Below are positions 10,377 to 20,844 of a DNA stretch of 64,000 bases, piece by piece. A program made the translations under genes and the position numbers. This DNA is from Diatrype stigma (Eukaryota > Ascomycota > Sordariomycetes > Xylariales > Diatrypaceae): positions 488,688-552,687 of the forward strand of contig JAKJXP020000020.1 in assembly GCA_022225965.2 (NCBI GenBank), written 5' to 3'. A model generated the notes under the pieces. That model made no database searches. It was not told where the DNA came from and worked only from the letters and a program-made list of their open reading frames with translations. Position 1 is the stretch's first letter, and every line of letters starts with the position of its first letter.

Positions 10377-12181
10377 ATGGCTCGGAAAGGGAACCAGAAG
10401 GTCAGGACCGGTTGTCTGACGTGCAAGTACGTCATTTCATCATACCTCTCAGTCCCGATGGACAGGCATAGCTGGCGGTGGAAGCAGGCCGTGTTTACAT
10501 AACATAGCTACCTACCTACTAACATGACGCTAGAATTCGAAAGGTGAAATGTGATGAAGAAAAACCCCATTGTCGCCGCTGCACGAGCACCGGTCGTAAA
10601 TGCGACGGCTACCCTGTGAGGCCGCCTCCGGGGGCGATATGGCACCGGCCGAAGCACATCTCGAATGGTGTCGGTAACCCCGGTGAGGGCAGAGCTTTGC
10701 ATTTCTTCAGCGAGATGGCGGGGCCATATCTGGCCGGTCCGCTGGACCCGTACTTCTGGACCCGTCTCGCCATGCAGTTCAGTCAGTTCGAGCCGGCCGT
10801 CCGGCACTCGCTCATCTCCATCAGCGCGCTGTATGAGCAGCTCCAATACGGCAACAGCACCAACACCGGGTCCGGGTCCGAGCAGCCCAGGGCGCTGCTA
10901 ACCGACAACAATTTCGCGCTGTGCCACTACAACGCGGCCATCCGCGAGCTTAAGGCCCTGAACAACGAGCCCCTGGTGCTGCTCGTCTGCATTCTCTTCG
11001 TGTGCATCGAGTTCCTGCAGGGGAACCGGGAGGCGGCGATCGAGCATTGCAGGCACGGCATCGTCATATACAAGAATGTCGAGGATGCCTTCCCGTGGAC
11101 GCGGGAGTACCTGGGGCCGATCTTCCGGCGTCTGAATATGGTGCCCCTGTTCTTCGGCGTGCTGCCGGGTACGTTCCCGCGGGTGACCGAGCTGGGCGAT
11201 TCGTTCCCCGCCTTCGCCTCGCGCACCGACGCGCAGTTCTACCTGGATGACGTTATGAACCGCACCATTCACCTCGTGCGCCACGGCGACATGTACAGCC
11301 TCGGAGGCCGGGATCCGGAACGCGATCCCGTCGCTCCCGAGTTCCTCGAGGAGCAGATCCGCATCAACTGCGCTCTGGACGACTGGCAGCTGCGGTTTCA
11401 GGAGCTGGAAAGCAAGTCGCCGACACCGCCGCCTGACCAGGTTAAGGAGCAGTGCAGTCTCGTAGTGCGATATAACATTGCCCGGATCTGGGTAAACACG
11501 ACTTTTAAGGGCGACGAGATGGTCTTCGACGAGCACATTGACGCGTTCAAACTCATGGTTGATGAAGCGGACAAGCTCGGGTCCGTCGTGGGCAGCCCGT
11601 CCGCTAGTGCTGCGCAGGCACCACCCCCGCGGTTCATCTTCGAGATGGGCTTCACTCCGATGTTCTACTTCGTAGTCCTGAAGTGTCGCGACCTCGCCAC
11701 TCGAATCCGGGCCTTGGCCCTGGTCAAAACGCTAGGCGTCGCTAGGGAGAACATGTGGGACACCTCGGGCATGTGGGTGACGGGTCGCCGTGTCATCGAG
11801 CTCGAGCATGGCATCAATTTGGACGCGAACGGCCAGCCGTGCGGCGATCCCGCATCGGTCGATTGGACGACGCGACCGCCCGACGGGGCCAGAACCCGGT
11901 CTACCTCCACCGACTCCAAGATGACGATGCAAGCAGACGAAAGCGGAAGGATGGTTACGGGGAGGATGGCCGGCTTCTACATGCGATCGCCCGAGGGCAA
12001 CATCTACATACACTCCGAGTTTCTCCCGGAAGCTGTCGGTCCGGTCCCCATCGAGATCGATCTCAACCCTCGACTGGACATCATGGTTAACCCTTACAAG
12101 TCGACCCCTGGAGTCCAGGAGCCGAGTAGCGACCTTTCTGCAGTAGAAGAGTCGCTACAGCAGTCGTTGCCACTAGCCTAG
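10377..12181 (+). CDS. Zn(II)2Cys6 transcription factor
   Basis: Two exons, 10377-10426 and 10534-12181, give 565 residues. The 107-nt intron (GTACGT...CTAACATGACGCTAG) interrupts the zinc cluster, a common place for this family. Residues 13-40 carry the complete binuclear cluster, Cys at 13, 16, 23, 30, 33 and 40 (C-x2-C-x6-C-x6-C-x2-C-x6-C), with the basic KIRKVKC. The rest resembles the fungal-specific transcription factor middle-homology type that begins 'HFFSEMAGPYLAGPLDPYFW' near residue 105, with an Arg/Leu-rich helix 'VLLVCILFVCIEFLQGNREAAIEHCRHG' region that is split here for length. It should be a nuclear DNA-binding regulator. Neighbours (a cupin pseudogene and an SGNH hydrolase) give no clear target pathway. 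The coding strand is GC-rich without RIP marks. Confidence 0.88.
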
Positions 12182-12771
12182 GCTGCCTCTGGCCGAATTG
12201 ATTCGGGAGCTTAACTACTCGTTACTTAACATGTAGTAGGCCGGCCAAAGACAGACAGACTCTAGTAGCATTGCCGGGAACCGGTGTCATCTCTCCAAAA
12301 TGGCGATGCGGCGTGGGATACCAAGCGGAACCGGGCCCGGAGTGGAATAGCACCCGAAAGACGGGACTACACGGCTAACGGTGACATCGTTCCGTCTCCT
12401 TGGCATGCCATCGGACTTGCCCTATGTTCGGTGTCGGTCCTTCGAAGAAACCCAGAAAGGGCCCGTAGTCGGAACTGAGTACAGCGGCCGTTGCGGAACC
12501 TACCTGCCTCATAAGATGATGCTGGCTCCCTTTTGCTAAACCACGACACATTCAGATTAACCCCTTCCATGTTCAGTCTGAAGGGATATTGTGTGACTAC
12601 GCCACCCTACTAGAAAATGGACAGGGGATGCAGGATCTGGTGACTAGCAATAGCGACGTCAAACGGAGATAACGACGCCCCCCCCTCTGCCCTCGCTCTC
12701 AACCCCTACCCTGATCTCAGCCCAGGATCAGAACCCGCTTCCACGCCCGCGTCCGCCGGTCCTCTCCCAGC
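12182..12771. other. intergenic region downstream of the Zn2Cys6 gene
   Basis: No gene is seen. A C-rich run near 12677-12684 lies just before the cupin remnant. The open frame of that remnant extends back to about 12652 without an ATG. Confidence 0.4.
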
Positions 12772-13053
12772 TCTCTAGCGATCTGCCCGGGACGACGACG
12801 TATCTGACGGGGCACAGTGCGATCGGCGGGTCGGGCCAGGCGGTGGTGCACTCGGCGCGCCCGGCGTCGTGGAAGACGTTCGACGGCGGCGCCATGGGGT
12901 TAATCAGATCTACACGAACCGGTTTCCGGCGGACCTGAACGGCGACGGCAACATAACCCCCCACGACGCAATGTTGGGGGGCGGCGCGATGGGCCTGGCT
13001 ACCAAGGGCGGCGTCGTGTGCCGTATCGTGGAATTGGGACCGCCGTATGAGGG
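12772..13053 (+). pseudogene. cupin-domain protein remnant (N-terminal part only)
   Basis: Two frames together read as the N-terminal part of a fungal cupin-superfamily protein. The first frame gives 'SSDLPGTTTYLTGHSA' and 'AVVHSARPASWKTFDGG' (12772-12899). The next, offset by one base, gives 'NQIYTNRFPADLNGDG' and 'ATKGGVVCRIVELGPP' (12900-13053). The switch at about 12898-12902 looks like loss of one base. No ATG precedes it in frame, and no downstream sequence encodes the metal-binding cupin barrel, so the gene is truncated at both ends and frameshifted. Identification rests on my memory of the 'T.YLTGH....AVVHS.RPA.W..F' and 'VVCRIV.F.P' pattern of these proteins. Confidence 0.65.
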
Positions 13054-13750
13054 TCTGAGTACTTACATATGTATCTACTTACCTACCATTTTTGAAACAC
13101 ATCTGAGACCTGTGTAGTCATTTCCGGATGGGAATAGAATGATCAATATCATAGAGCTTCTCATCATTTTACCATGGACCATGATCACTCCGTTCATTGA
13201 CGTTGGAGCAAAAGGTTTTCGTGCCGTCGTGGATTCCAGTGATCTTCCAGGCACCTTGGACGCTTATGCCAGTAGCATCGACAGAGTCCCTTATCTATTC
13301 GCTGCTTTGGTTGCTGTATGTGGAATCTTGATTTGGACCAGGGGGTGGCACGACGTGAGACCCGGGAAAGGGGGTCCTGGGAATGGGGATAGCTTCGCTA
13401 GAATGGCATAAGGTTTTCTTTCGCCGTGGCATCTAGCAAATAGTTACTTCCCGAAGTTCCATAAGTCCTTGGTGTATTTATATCATTTTAACATAGTAGC
13501 GGACTATACCAGTCCTCCCAATATTCTATTTAACTACAAGAATGCCGTGGCCTTACCCAATAGGACCGGCTCCCTCTACTTCTATGCCATGTGCCTCGTA
13601 CCCGAAGTGACGGGAACAACTGCTAAATAAAGGGTGTAAGAAACATAATAACTCTCAATATGGTGCAGTTCAGTAGGTTCCTACTTACTAGACTCATCCT
13701 GCACTAGAGTCCACAGTTACAATACTGAGAAGTAGTATTCGCCTGGGCTA
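13054..13750. other. intergenic, no supported gene
   Basis: Follows the cupin remnant but does not continue it. A 90-codon open frame (13139-13411, +) with two hydrophobic segments is present but has no other support. 'cttacatatgtatctacttacctacc' near 13064 is the recurrent intergenic simple-sequence type. Confidence 0.35.
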
Positions 13751-15450
13751 TTAGTAGGCGAAAAGCCACTGATCTCCCCTGTAGCCTCGACGGTGATTCG
13801 AAGGAGGCGCAGTAGCGGTAGCACTAGCGTTACCCGCGCCGCCGCCACCGAAGATATCCAAGGGAAACCCGTCGGCCATGGCCTGGTACCCCGCGACGGT
13901 CGGGTGCAGGTGATCTCCGCCGTCGTATTGGCCCGCCAGGACAGACGGGTCAGCCGGATCCGCCAGCAACGCGGCAAAATCCACCGTTGCGTCGAAGCTG
14001 CCCTCGCCCCCACCCAATATCCACGCGTTGACAGCCTGCCGCGTCTGCTCACGGCTCGGGTCGCTGTAAGGCTGACCAACCCCACCGAACGGCGTGATAG
14101 TGGCGCCGATGACGGCGGCGAAGCCGCCCTCCATCTCCGCGGTTCCCTTAGCGGCGCTGGCGATGGTCGCAAACGCTGCCGTCAGGTCGCTGCCGACCCG
14201 CTGCTGCGTTGCGGCGTCGGACGCCGCCGGCCCGATGTCGTTCACGCCCTCGAAGACCAGCGCGTACTTGGCGCCGGCCACGCCCAGGAGGTCGCGCTGG
14301 TAGCGCTCTATGAGCGGCGGGCCGAGACCCCCTGCTAGCACGGCGTTGCCGCCCGCTGCTTGATTGCATACCGCCACGTTCGTGATTCCGTTTTCCTGCA
14401 TTCGGGCGAGGAGGAGGTCGGGCCAGCTGCGAGGGGGCGGAATCGTTGTGAGTGAGAGAAACCATTGGGAGAAATGGGGTGGATATGTATAGAAGAGGGG
14501 AGGAACAAGGGGTGTGGGCAGGGAGTCGTTACGAAGGGAATTTTCATCATTTACCGGTTGTTCTCGTTATCAACGCTTCCACGACCGTCCGAGATGCTAT
14601 CGCCCAGGATCACCAGGGCCGACATAGTCGGGGGCGCCCACGCCTCCACGGCTGACACGAAGTACCAGTGCGTGACGCTGGATTGCGAGACGGAAGCCTC
14701 GTTCACGTAGTTGCCCTGCTGCATCCACGACGTGGTGCGACTGCCCGGGTGGCCCGTGATGCTGGCGCCCGCCTGCCCGGCCTGGGAGTACAGGCTGACG
14801 GTGAGCATCGATTGCGGGCCGATCGGGAAGTCGACCGGGTCCGTGTAGACCACCTCGCCCGCCGGTACCGTGATCGATTCCGACCCGTTGTTGAACGTGA
14901 GGCCGACCAGCGTTGCGACGTCGATCTCGCCTACGCCAGCTTGGCCACCGGCTGGTAGCGCGATGGACGCCAGGGTGATGGGAAGTTCGCTGGCACCGAA
15001 TGTGTTGGATATCTGCAGACGGATCCTATCGGCGCCTATAGATGTGTGGAGTGTCTGGCGTAGCGTCGCTTCTTGAAAGACAGCCGCCTCCGTCTGCATA
15101 GCGATTTTTGTTTCGTGTTAGGAGGTGCTCACTCTGGCCACTACCCTTTGACTACCCCCTTACAAGTAGGTACTTATCATCTATGAAAATGTACGTACGA
15201 AAGGCGCTGGTGGTAGATTCTCTGGCTCGACAAGCTGTGGCATCGAAGTCCACGTCGCCACCCAGTGGAAGTCGTCATCACCCATTTGACGGCGACTTTC
15301 GGCGGTGGCGCGTTTCCCCCGAAACGTCGGAAAGGCCTCGCTGCTGGGCGAGAGAGCCAGGCAAAGTAGAAGGATGGCGGTGATGTTGAAGTTGAAGCCG
15401 AGGCTTCCTAACCGCCCGCGCATCAACGACAAAACAGAAGTCATCTTCAT
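13751..15450 (-). CDS. secreted SGNH/GDSL-type hydrolase (esterase/lipase family)
   Basis: Three exons: 15450-15199, 15093-14555 and 14426-13751, 488 residues. Splice sites GTACGT and GTAAAT with CAG acceptors keep frame and restore conserved sequence across both joins. An N-terminal hydrophobic stretch (ITAILLLCLALSPSSEA, about residues 24-40) is a signal peptide or anchor. 'HWVATWTSMPQL' opens the mature domain. SGNH blocks are all present: GDSISDG (catalytic Ser near 250), the Gly of block II in 'NQAAGGNAV', GVND (Asn near 325) and DHLHP (Asp/His near 440). The family hydrolyses esters; substrates range over lipids and acetylated polysaccharides and are not predictable here. A 35-residue Ala/Ser/Arg-rich tail follows 'FPLDIFGGG', where many homologues stop, so the last exon end is less certain. 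Confidence 0.85.
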
Positions 15451-15953
15451 TTACCCAAGGTCACGTACGACCTGCATTCGAGAGGGAGAGACAAACGGCG
15501 CCAAGATGTAGGCCGAATGCGCCATGATGGCCGGTAGGTATGAGCATACTTATCATAGGTACCTACCTATCCATACGACGATGTTGGCTTTCGGTAGCCA
15601 CTGGAGGTTAGGGCGACGGAGGCTTGGCTTCCGAAACGAGGTGTGCAATATATCATTCATCCATTACCCTGCGGCGGGAAGGGTGCGGTCTTAATTAACA
15701 CGAGATAGCCGAGCCGTTTACTCCGGCAGAAAGGGGGAAGAACAAGTAGGCTAGGCTATGGCACATCTCGAATGGGTTACCATCGGACAATTTAGTCGAG
15801 ATCTAACGGTGATGGTTCCTGATCGGGATGCAACGCTTCGATGATACTCCGTGGGGAAAGGGGGCGCTACTGGATCCCAAAAGCTTGGGCACTCACTTGC
15901 ACCAATCGTGGTGGGCAACCAGTCGTGGTGGACATAATGGAGATGTGTGATCG
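15451..15953. other. intergenic region left of the RIP block
   Basis: Normal base composition and no gene. Includes the presumed promoter of the SGNH hydrolase and the host flank of the retroelement that starts at about 15954. Confidence 0.5.
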
Positions 15954-15983
15954 TTAACCGCTAGAAGATGTCAGAGATTCAGG

Positions 15984-16246
15984 AATTCGATTAAAGGGTA
16001 TTGGAATAATGTATTGGTAATATAAGCCCCCTTAAGGGCCGGCCGTTATAGCGCTCGGAAAGCGCTGCTATATAACGCTTCGTAAAGCTATTGTTACGTT
16101 CGTAAAGGCCGCTTTTAATTATTTAAGCAATACTTTTGGATAAGGATATTATAAAAGCGGCTTATAGCGGTTTGCATAAATCCTTTACGTAAAGATATTA
16201 TAACGTTCGTAAAAATAACCGAAAGCTATTTTTACGGCCGGCTTAA
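15984..16246 (-). repeat. split direct repeat copy B2 (3' terminal)
   Basis: 263 bp that match B1 (16491-16753) at a fixed offset of 507 bp. The differences I checked are C/T or G/A, with B2 the GC-richer, less mutated copy. It contains a palindrome-like core around 'tatagcgctcggaaagcgctgctata' (near 16046), split here by a short loop. Confidence 0.85.
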
Positions 16247-16376
16247 GGCAATTCTGTACGTATAAATAAATCAAAACCTATAAATAATCCCTTTATTAAT
16301 ATTTCCTTTATTAAAATTCTTTTTTTTTCGTTCGTTATAACCATAAGCGTTAATAAAAACGATAAACGGAAAAAAT

Positions 16377-16476
16377 AACGACGCGGTTATAAAATTAATC
16401 GAATTATTAATTGTTATTATTATAAATAATAAATTACGATATAAAATTTTTTTAAATCCGTAAATTAATTTATTTA
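16377..16476 (-). repeat. split direct repeat copy A2 (internal)
   Basis: About 100 bp that match A1 (20728-20825), both ending in the same 'ccgtaaattaatttatt' block on the plus strand. It lies between B2 and B1. Confidence 0.75.
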
Positions 16477-16490
16477 TAAATTATTTTAAA

Positions 16491-16753
16491 AATTCGATTA
16501 AAAAATATTAAAATAATATATTAATAATATAAATTCTTTTAAAAGCCAATCGTTATAACGTTTAAAAAACGTTATTATATAACGTTTTATAAGATTATTA
16601 TTACGCTTATAAAGGTTGTTTTTAATTATTTAAGCGATATTTTCGAATAAGGGTATTATAAAAACGGCTTATAACGGCTTACGTAAATCCTTTACGTAAA
16701 GGTATTATAATGTTTATAAAAATAATTAAAAGCTATTTTTACGGCCGGCTTAA
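16491..16753 (-). repeat. split direct repeat copy B1 (internal)
   Basis: 263 bp, a direct copy of B2 but more AT-rich. Positions that are C or G in B2 are T or A here, which is the expected RIP direction. It follows the tyrosine recombinase end directly. Confidence 0.85.
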
Positions 16754-16811
16754 AATAATTTAATTTATTTTATTTATTATTTTTTTTTTTCGAATATAAA
16801 AAAAAATTATT

Positions 16812-17900
16812 AATTCGTTTTCGATTATTTACGTACGAAATAACGTTATAAATATAAAAGGCCTATTAAAAACGTTTTATAATATTAACGTACGGTATTG
16901 GAAAATTATTTATTTAATAACTTAATGTTTTTTTCGTTTATGCCGAAATCGAAAGCATATTATGCGGCCTTTTGGCAAAAGTTATAATCCGAATACGTAT
17001 TAAAAGGAATTTCGATTCGCATTAAGCGGGCCCGAAATGCGGCAAAAGCGCGTTTACGAATAAAAATGCCGCTTTATAAACGGAATAAAAATTATCGATT
17101 CGAATTATATTCGAAATTCGAATTTTATCGTAATTATTTAGTTATATAAAAATAAAAGCATATAATATTGCTTATAATTTTTATTATTAGGATTATTTCG
17201 TTTTTATTCCGATCCGTTTTATTAAACCGAAAAAATAATCGGAAATGATTTTTTTGTTCGGAAAAAATAACGTAAAATGGAAAAAACTTTTCGTATTTAT
17301 ACCGAACCGAATCGCCGGTATCGATTTCGATATATATAATTTCGCTTAAACGGAAAAAATCCGTTTATGCCGTTATAAAGGCGGCGTTAATCGCAAATGT
17401 ATTCTCGGAATTTTCGCCCGCCGTTATTTCGGAATTAACGAACCGTTAAAGCGTAGCTTTAAAAATGAAAGGCTTTTTTTTAATTCGTATCGGCTTATAT
17501 GGAAATAAATATTTCGTTTTTTATATTAAGCGTTTTATATATACGTTTTCGAAAATTATTATATCGTAATTTATATCGATATATATCGAACGTATAAATA
17601 TTAAATATTTTTTATTATAAAACCCCGGAACCGGTTTTATATTCGGTTAAAGGCCCGATTAAATACTTATTTCAAAAAAATGGTTATTATTACCGATTAT
17701 AATGCAAATACGTACCGTCGGTATTATAATTCGTACAAACGTATTATTATATTATAGGTTTTTCGAATATTCGAAACGAATCCGGCTTAAAATAACCTTA
17801 CGTAATTTTCGTTAAGAAAAATTCGCAATATTTGTATTACAAAATTATTCGGAAGCTTAATATTATAAGCGTTTATTAATTAAGGCATAAATTAATAATC
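16812..17900 (-). pseudogene. tyrosine recombinase (YR) relic
   Basis: One minus-strand frame reads through most of this interval with scattered TAA/TAG. A DFFRLSEI segment (17337-17362) holds the first catalytic Arg in the typical setting of DIRS-group recombinases. The H-x-x-R box region reads 'YSDYNFCQKAA' (about 16960-16990), where the His and Arg appear altered. The terminal 'NTVR*YYKTF' (about 16865) contains the Tyr-box region. In DIRS-like elements this enzyme, related to lambda integrase, inserts a circular DNA intermediate without making a target duplication. Loss of the His/Arg residues plus stops make this copy inactive. Confidence 0.75.
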
Positions 17901-17949
17901 GATTATTAATTTCGTTAAAAAAAATATATTCGCGAATGTATTTTCCGCT

Positions 17950-18560
17950 AACGATATGCGTATCGTTATAAGGTTAATATCGAATTTCGCCAAACGGACG
18001 AAAACGTTACGAAAAACGTTTATCGAAAGGATTGCCTTTATTTTAAAGCTAAATAAATCGTATTAAGCCGTTATATTATCGATATATACGATAATTATGC
18101 CGTATATTTACGTTAAACCGAATAATAAAAAGGCTTTTTAAATTGCAATTAATTCGAAAATATTAATTGGAAATTATAATTCGTTTTTATTAAATAAGCG
18201 ATAAAAAATTTAAATAATCGAAATGAATAAATTTATATATTAGCTTTTTTAAGCCGGGTTTTTGCGGTATTAAAAGCCTTTAAATACGGATTTCGAAAAA
18301 TCCGTAAATAAATAAAAAACCGTTCGATTCGAATTTATTAATAAATAAATGCCGTTAAAATTCCGAAAGGAATTTTTTTATTATCGTAAATCTTTTACGG
18401 CGCCATTATTAAACGAACGTTATAAACATAAATTACGTATAAAAGCGAAAAAGCTTTAAATTCTATATAAAAAGGGCTTATTTAAGGGTATTATCGTTAT
18501 ATAAAAGCTTAAAAAGCCGGCGATCCGTTTAATTTAACGGCCGGAAAAAATGCTTGCGAT
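17950..18560 (-). pseudogene. RNase H domain relic of the YR element
   Basis: In the same frame as the RT, the motif pattern is 'VFYLFTDFSK' (near 18300), then 'INIFELIAI' (near 18150), then 'IVYIDNITA' (near 18095). This is the Asp...Glu...Asp order of the DIRS-type RNase H ('TDAS', 'N.lEL.A', 'DN.aa'). Upstream in the interval 'GFLSFYITI' marks the linker after the RT thumb. Stops fall where Trp is expected. Confidence 0.75.
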
Positions 18561-19900
18561 AAAAATATCGGTAATTAATTTATTAATTTTCGTAAGTTTC
18601 CGTTTTAATAAGCGGGCGTTTATTAACGTTATATCGATTTTAATTCCGAAAATCTTAAGGGTTATGTTTTAGCCATTTTTTTCGGAATTCGGGAAAATTC
18701 CTAATACGGCAATTAGTTTATTATAAAAAAAATATAACGAAATCGCGATTTTTCCGAAAAAAAATACGAAAATGAAATCGTCGAAATAATAAGCAATTAA
18801 TATTTCGGTAAACAATACGAAAAGCATTTAATAAAAGGCTTTTACGAATAAGTTAAATAAATACGGAATTATACGAAAACCGAATAAAAAGTAGTTTTCG
18901 TAATAAAACCTTTTGTATTATTCGAAACCGAATAGTCGACGCTATAATGCCGTTACGGATATTATACGAAACGCGTTTTTAAGGTTTTTTTTAACGAAAA
19001 AGAACCTTTTATCGAAACGGCATACGAAATCGAAAACGTTTTCGATCGTGATATATTTAAATGTAACATTTATTTCCGGGATTTAATCGTTAACCGAATT
19101 TTTCGGAAAATAAAAAAGGTAATATATTTTGCGTTATTTTTTATTCGATTTTAATACGAGGCCGAATAAGGAAAAAACGAAACCGGGCGGCAAAAAAAAC
19201 GGAATAAAAGCGACGCGATTAAATATAAAATCGTTTTTTAATTGTTATTAAATTATTATCGGGTTTTTATAAATTATTACGAAATTTTCGGAAATTATCG
19301 GTAAGAATTATTACGTATAACCGAATTAAATGCCATATATAAATATGCCGTTAATTAAAATAAAAAAATTTTCGAAATAACGCCCGAAAGCGGCTTTTTA
19401 TTTTTCGGTAATTAAAAAAAACGGCGAATTTTAAAAAGAATTTTCGCTTATAAAAAAGATTTCGAAAAGAAGGAATATATTAATATCCGGCCTAGCCGAA
19501 AAAAAGTTACGTATTTAAACGAGCAGCTAAATTATTTTCGGATTTTTCGGTATTACGAACGAATTATTAAAGCCGAACGTAATAGTATCCGAATTTTATT
19601 CGGATTTGTTATTATATTTCGTAATTTTATAATTTCCGTTATAATTAAGGCATTTATAAAATTTTTCGTATTTATTACCGGAAGTTCTTTAAATATATTC
19701 GTTTTTATTTTAATTGCAGCAAATATTTCTTTAAAAAGTTTTTCGGGCCTTAAATAATATCGAAGCGTTTCTGTTATATATTTTAAAGGCGTTAAAAAAA
19801 AGGATTTATTAATTTAATTCGGCTTTTCGTTTTTTTATTTCGTTACGTTATAGCCGAAGTTTATTACGAAAATCATACGAACCATTACGTATATAAATGT
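18560..19900 (-). pseudogene. reverse transcriptase relic of the YR element
   Basis: The polymerase box Y-F-D-D ('AYYFDDFIFV') is intact at about 18765-18795. It is followed by 'LIAVLGIFPNSEKNG' and 'LKIFGIKID' (18640-18720), matching the 'lG...n.eK......fLGieid' order after the catalytic box in DIRS-group RTs. The frame is constant into the RNase H. The N-terminal fingers region is less clear in the more mutated part above 19200. Confidence 0.75.
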
Positions 19901-19949
19901 ATGCTTTATTCGGTAAGTTTATTCGTATTTCGTTATGTATTCGATAAAA

Positions 19950-20640
19950 TGCATTATATTTATTTATACGTTTAAATATATTAAAAAAAAGCGGACGTAA
20001 ATTTTTATATATCGGGCGAAGCATTAAAAAAAATATATAAGTCGGAACCGTAATAGGGAATTTTTCCGGTATTAAAAACGAACCGGAATTCGGAATTAAC
20101 GATACGGATATTCGAAGTTTCGTTTTGCGTTTTCGAATAAACGTTAATTCGAAACTTAATTAAATTTAAAGGCTTAAATTTAAATTCGAATATTTGCATT
20201 ACGTAACGTGCTTTTATATTCGGAAATATATTTGCGGTATTTATTACGATATTAAAATATTTATTAATTTCGTCGTTTAAATCCGAATCGCATTTTTGGG
20301 TTTTTTTTTCGTAATGCCGGCGGATTATTTTGTTTTATAATTTTTGCTTTTTTAATTCGACTTTGCATATTTTAAGCCGGCGCTTACGGAAATTAAGTTT
20401 TTCGGCCGAAAAAACGAATTCAGAGGATTTGTTAGCCGTATTTATGCGTGGTTTTTTTATAAGTTTCGCGGCCGGCGATAAGGAATTAACGGTATCGGTT
20501 TTTAATATTATATTAAAAGCTACCGGCGCCTTTAATAAGAACCGCGTTACGCGTTTTTCGATATTTGCGGCGACGATTTTTAAAAGCGCGTTTTGAATAA
20601 TAAAAATGAATATAAGAATATTATTAAGATTCATTATATC
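19950..20640 (-). pseudogene. Gag-like 5' region of the YR element
   Basis: Two open minus-strand segments (20634-20335 and 20199-20005) lie between A1 and the RT. They read as Lys/Asn/Phe-rich sequence such as 'EFVFSAEKLNFRKRRLKI'. No zinc knuckle is visible and the protein is not recognised by motif; Gag is inferred from position only. Confidence 0.4.
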
Positions 20641-20727
20641 GGAATTTATAAATAAATAATAATTAATTAATAAATCGAATTTAAGAAATATTTATAAAAA
20701 ATTCGAATTAAAATTCGAAATAAAAGC

Positions 20728-20825
20728 GGCGGCGTAATTATAAAATTAATCGAATTGTTAATTATTATTATTATAAATAACAAGTTACGGTATGGAATTT
20801 TTCTGGATCCGTAAATTAATTTATT
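20728..20825 (-). repeat. split direct repeat copy A1 (5' terminal)
   Basis: A direct copy of A2. It is the single terminal repeat at the 5' (right-hand) end of the minus-strand element, next to normal host DNA from 20845. Confidence 0.75.
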
Positions 20826-20844
20826 AACCGTTAGAAAATGTTAA

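Larger units (their letters stand above)
15954..20844 (-). mobile_element. RIP-mutated tyrosine-recombinase retrotransposon (DIRS order, PAT/Ngaro-like)
   Basis: A 4.9-kb AT-rich block. Read on the minus strand it encodes, 5' to 3', a Gag-like region, reverse transcriptase with a Y-F-D-D box, RNase H and a tyrosine recombinase. All are interrupted mainly by TAA/TAG where Trp or Gln is expected, but run in long constant frames. There is no integrase and no LTR pair. The ends instead form split direct repeats in the order A1 (20825-20728), coding, B1 (16753-16491), A2 (16476-16377), B2 (16246-15984). This A1-B1A2B2 arrangement is that known for PAT and Ngaro elements. A 21-bp sequence recurs at both outer ends (15954-15974 and 20824-20844), differing only by transitions. 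It is dead: every gene carries nonsense codons. Confidence 0.85.

Noticed and set aside
13139..13411. 90-codon open frame with two hydrophobic segments after the cupin remnant
   Set aside because: No intron signals, family motif or leader; it does not continue the cupin and is within the length expected by chance.
15954..20844. Interpretation of the first AT block as an LTR retrotransposon
   Set aside because: The repeats do not form a pair of terminal LTRs; order is A1, then B1 A2 B2, and the terminal gene is a tyrosine recombinase, not a DDE integrase.
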